From Triops longicaudatus (taxonomy: Eukaryota; Arthropoda; Branchiopoda; Notostraca; Triopsidae), in contig JAGQDJ010000202.1 of NCBI GenBank assembly GCA_022885665.1, forward strand, positions 806,001 to 870,000: a stretch of DNA of 64,000 nucleotides, read 5' to 3'. Of this stretch, positions 61,107 to 64,000 are shown in pieces (positions within the stretch are counted from its first letter, which is position 1; each line of letters starts with the position of its first letter). Made by a program: the position numbers and the translations under genes. Below the pieces are notes generated by a model. That model worked only from the letters and a program-made list of their open reading frames with translations, did not search any database and was not told where the DNA came from.

Positions 61107-61397
61107 GTGATTCTGAGAAGAACCGTGCTCTGTGAGCGTACCCGTCACTGTACCGTTGATTACTGCAAAGCAGCTAAAATTCAGTTATGCTATTTACAAT
61201 GGGATTTATCACTCCTCCCAGACATTGCTGAACTCCTAGGCAACTTAATTAATCCAGTAATTGACACCAATAATATAGAATGGAGATCGATAAGAAACAA
61301 AGAGCTTCTTTTCACATCTAATGCACAAAGGAGCTTAGTGTTTAACGGCAGTGATGTGCCAGAAATGGTCAATGAATTTCTTAAGGAAAAATCTTAA
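61107..61397 (+). CDS. Doubtful open frame or orphan exon
   Basis: Up to 96 codons with no in-frame ATG at the start; the frame is entered at a GTG. From about 61188 the residues look protein-like: YLQWDLSLLPDIAELLGNL, then NNIEWRSIRNKELLF, ending DVPEMVNEFLKEKS before a TAA. A possible acceptor ends at 61171 (TGCAAAG). I do not recognise the sequence and see no partner exon. It may be a last exon, a decayed gene or chance. Confidence 0.2.
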   Translation: MILRRTVLCERTRHCTVDYCKAAKIQLCYLQWDLSLLPDIAELLGNLINPVIDTNNIEWRSIRNKELLFTSNAQRSLVFNGSDVPEMVNEFLKEKS

Positions 61398-63794
61398 GGA
61401 ATGAACATGAAATTGACTTTAGTTGTCTACAAAGTCTGCTTCGCCTACATCAGATATCAGTAACGCAATTTGGGGTGTCGATTGAACCGTACGATTGTAC
61501 GGTTCTCTTCCCATTCAACGAAAACAAAACTACCAGCATTCCTCAACAATCTGCAACAATAATCTGCCCAAAAAGAGCAAAGTCATAGGATAAATCCTTC
61601 TAAATCTTGCAATAACTCGACTTCAAGATCTTGGGGGGAAAATAGCATCAATCCTTTCCTCCAATTTTTTAGACGTCACTTCAGCTTCCATTCGGGGATG
61701 AGTCCATTGGACCAGAAGTAAATTACGCGACTCTTTTTAAAGGTTTTCGTTCCAGGTGGAATCATTACAGGATTTTTTTCTTTTTTTTGCCTTTTTAAAG
61801 AAACCGATACAGATGTTGAAATATGATTTCTTCCTTTTCACTTCTTCGTGACAAAATGGATTCAAGTATTAATACTTCTTGTTCTACCTATTTTAATGCC
61901 TCAGGAGTAATAGTCACCCTTAAAAAGCTCCACCCATCTTATTTGCATTAGTAGCGAAGCTAATACATTATTGCAGTACATAATGAAGATAAACTGTATT
62001 CTTTACAAATGGAAACAAACATTTCGAAGACGGATCTCGTATTTTCTACCAAGAGACTTTTCTTTATTTTATTAAGGGTAGCGCTCTAGACGAAATCTTT
62101 GTTTATTCTTTGCATAATTTAGTAGCACTCAAAATTATTCATACAAAAATGTCACACTACAATTCTGGAAGCTTTTATAGATCGTACATCGGCAAAGGCT
62201 AGACGGATTTTTGCGTGAGGAAACAAGCAAAAACTTAAATGAGCTTTTTCTTAAATAAACAGACACGGCAATAACTTGTGTTATACCTTAAAATGTGAAC
62301 CTTCTCAACAATAATCAACTAATGCGCCCATTCTTCTGTAAAGTAATATGAAAACATAATTGACAAATGTTACACGAGTCTGTTCGTACTTCCGAAACTT
62401 ATTGATATTCTTACACTATTTTTCTTACGGTATTTTTTGCACGAATACAAATTACTCTTTGGTAATAAAGATTTATTGTTCTCTTAGTTGTCGTTCGAAG
62501 TGTCGTCATCAGGCTGGCGCTAGAGCTCTTGTAAATTACTCGTACAACATTTAACAACGTATAACGTTGCTCTACAGAAAAAAGCTAGAAATAGCATAGC
62601 GTTTTTCTCAATTCGTAAATTGCTGCATTTCGAAAGGGGTAGATTCATCGTGGTCCAATTTTATATTCCCTTGATTCATCTGTTGTTGAGTTTCGCACGA
62701 CCTACGATTCAAGTACGATTTTTCTGGCGGCATTGTGTAAATTGCGTCCGAAGAGGAATTTCACTGGTAAACACGTTAAATTTAATGGGATGCAGAATCT
62801 TGGGCACATAAAACTAAAGGACCAGAAAATCTGTACATAAAAATCCACTACGCTCTTCTCATGCAATATCCAATAAATTATCGATCCATTTCGGTCTGTT
62901 TCCCCTCTTTTTACGCTTTTTTCCCCTTCATAAATAGAGCTACAAGCGGGGGTTTCCCTTCCTTTCATCTTACAATTTTTAACCCTCTACAAGAACATTT
63001 TCTTCTTGGATCTACACCGAGTTTCAAAACCACCTTCCATCCATCTACAAAACATGTTTAAGAAGCGCCTCGGACACAAAACGGATGGCACTGGCACTTG
63101 TATTTCTTTATGCTGAAAAAAGGATTTGCATCGTAGGATTGTACTGAGATACTCCAATCCTATCCTATTGTGCTCGTATGCATTTGGGTATACTTATTGG
63201 GTTATTTCAATTCAATTCTCGCCGATCAAAAGTTTCTCGAAGTTCCAACTGAGAAAAATTTCCTCTTCCTTTTCAGTTTCTAGAATATAATTTTAGTAAT
63301 ATTGTAACTAACAGTACGAACCTAATTTCTGCATGTATGATAGCTTAAAAACTATAATAGAGCATGGATTAATGAAAGGGATGTAGATATAAGTATTCAA
63401 ATGCAAATTACTATAATTACCTTCCTTTATGCTAAGCTTTCCCAATTTCCTCGTTTGAAACATTTCCGAATTTGCGTGCCAATTTTCTTCAAAGACAGCA
63501 ATGACAGGGTTATATGGGAGATGTAAAAAAGATAGGCATAACGACTACAAGGGATCTAAAATGCTGCTTTGCTAAAGCAACGAAATTCCATGTTTTTTCC
63601 TGGAATTCTATTATTTTCCCACTCCAAAGAGAAAGCTTCGAAAATGATCGTATTGTCACTCCCATTATTAGATTCCGCTTAGCGAAGAGCGTTGAACGAC
63701 AACTTGCAAGTTATCTTACATGTGCTGTTGCAACGCGCTGAAACAGAAAAGGAGAGAAAAAAAAAAAAGCGAACACAATCTCTTGGGCTACGGA

Positions 63795-63837
63795 GGGCGG
63801 GACTTCGACTTAGAGCGTGAAAGACGAATCAACCAAT
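63795..63837. promoter_or_regulatory. GC box and CCAAT box, candidate promoter near the right edge
   Basis: GGGCGGGAC at 63796 and CCAAT at 63833-63837 lie together in a locally GC-richer stretch at the end of a long empty region. They could mark a gene just past the window. This is motif evidence only. Confidence 0.25.
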
Positions 63838-64000
63838 CAGTTTTTAACTTCGCTTATCTCCGGAGCGAAGTAAGCTGGAATGATGGGACAAAAAAACGGG
63901 CTGGATGAGCAGATAAAGAAGATTGTTTTGCATGTCCCGGAACCCATTTAACTTTTAAACCCTCCCAAAACGTTATGTACAAGACATATGAGCTTTGTAA

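Larger units (their letters stand above)
49748..64000. other. 14-kb gene-poor region
   Basis: No exon with family resemblance on either strand, no tRNA or rRNA that I can recognise, and no transposase. Open frames stay near or below 130 codons, as expected by chance. The left end should contain the ABCD 3' UTR. A C-rich and then G-rich stretch lies at 52500-52640. The last 250 bases look promoter-like. Confidence 0.55.

Noticed and set aside
1..64000. CRISPR arrays, operons, rRNA and tRNA genes
   Set aside because: The DNA is nuclear eukaryotic; no array of spaced direct repeats was seen, and candidate GTTCGA boxes lay in coding sequence or lacked a cloverleaf. A covariance-model tRNA scan could not be run.

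Overview
The window is nuclear DNA of an arthropod, most likely a branchiopod crustacean. Genes are split by many short GT-AG introns (about 55-90 bp) plus a few kilobase-scale ones, and spacers are AT-rich. The strongest lineage clue is one gene that encodes a Cu/Zn superoxide dismutase domain fused ahead of a complete vitellogenin. I know this arrangement only from branchiopods such as Daphnia and Artemia. The species cannot be told from the sequence.

Layout, left to right. (1) 50-199, minus: first coding exon of importin-13; the gene runs off the left edge. (2) 1205-13618, minus: a KIF21-type kinesin in 21 exons. (3) About 14177-14510, plus: a small unrecognised spliced gene, divergent from KIF21. 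(4) 15927-16403, minus: a single-exon, single-pass membrane protein. (5) 17054-27938, plus: the SOD-vitellogenin fusion in 24 exons, 2237 codons before the stop, with a clear TATA box and a cluster of nuclear-receptor half-sites upstream. (6) 29404-37530, minus: DCAF1 (VprBP) in 25 exons, about 1500 residues, convergent with vitellogenin. (7) 39260-49747, plus: a peroxisomal ABC half-transporter of the ABCD1/2 type in 9 exons, 756 residues, with two miniature transposons in its introns. (8) 49748-64000: 14 kb with no gene I can support.

The genes do not form a pathway. Four are housekeeping or cell-biology genes: nuclear import, microtubule motor, CRL4 ubiquitin ligase receptor, and peroxisomal fatty-acid import. 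The vitellogenin is the lineage-specific reproductive gene among them. The exon models were built by hand from splice sites, reading phase and family conservation. All phases close except at two places, KIF21 exon 4 and DCAF1 exon 12, where one extra base breaks the frame. Both look like single-base assembly errors, but real lesions are possible.
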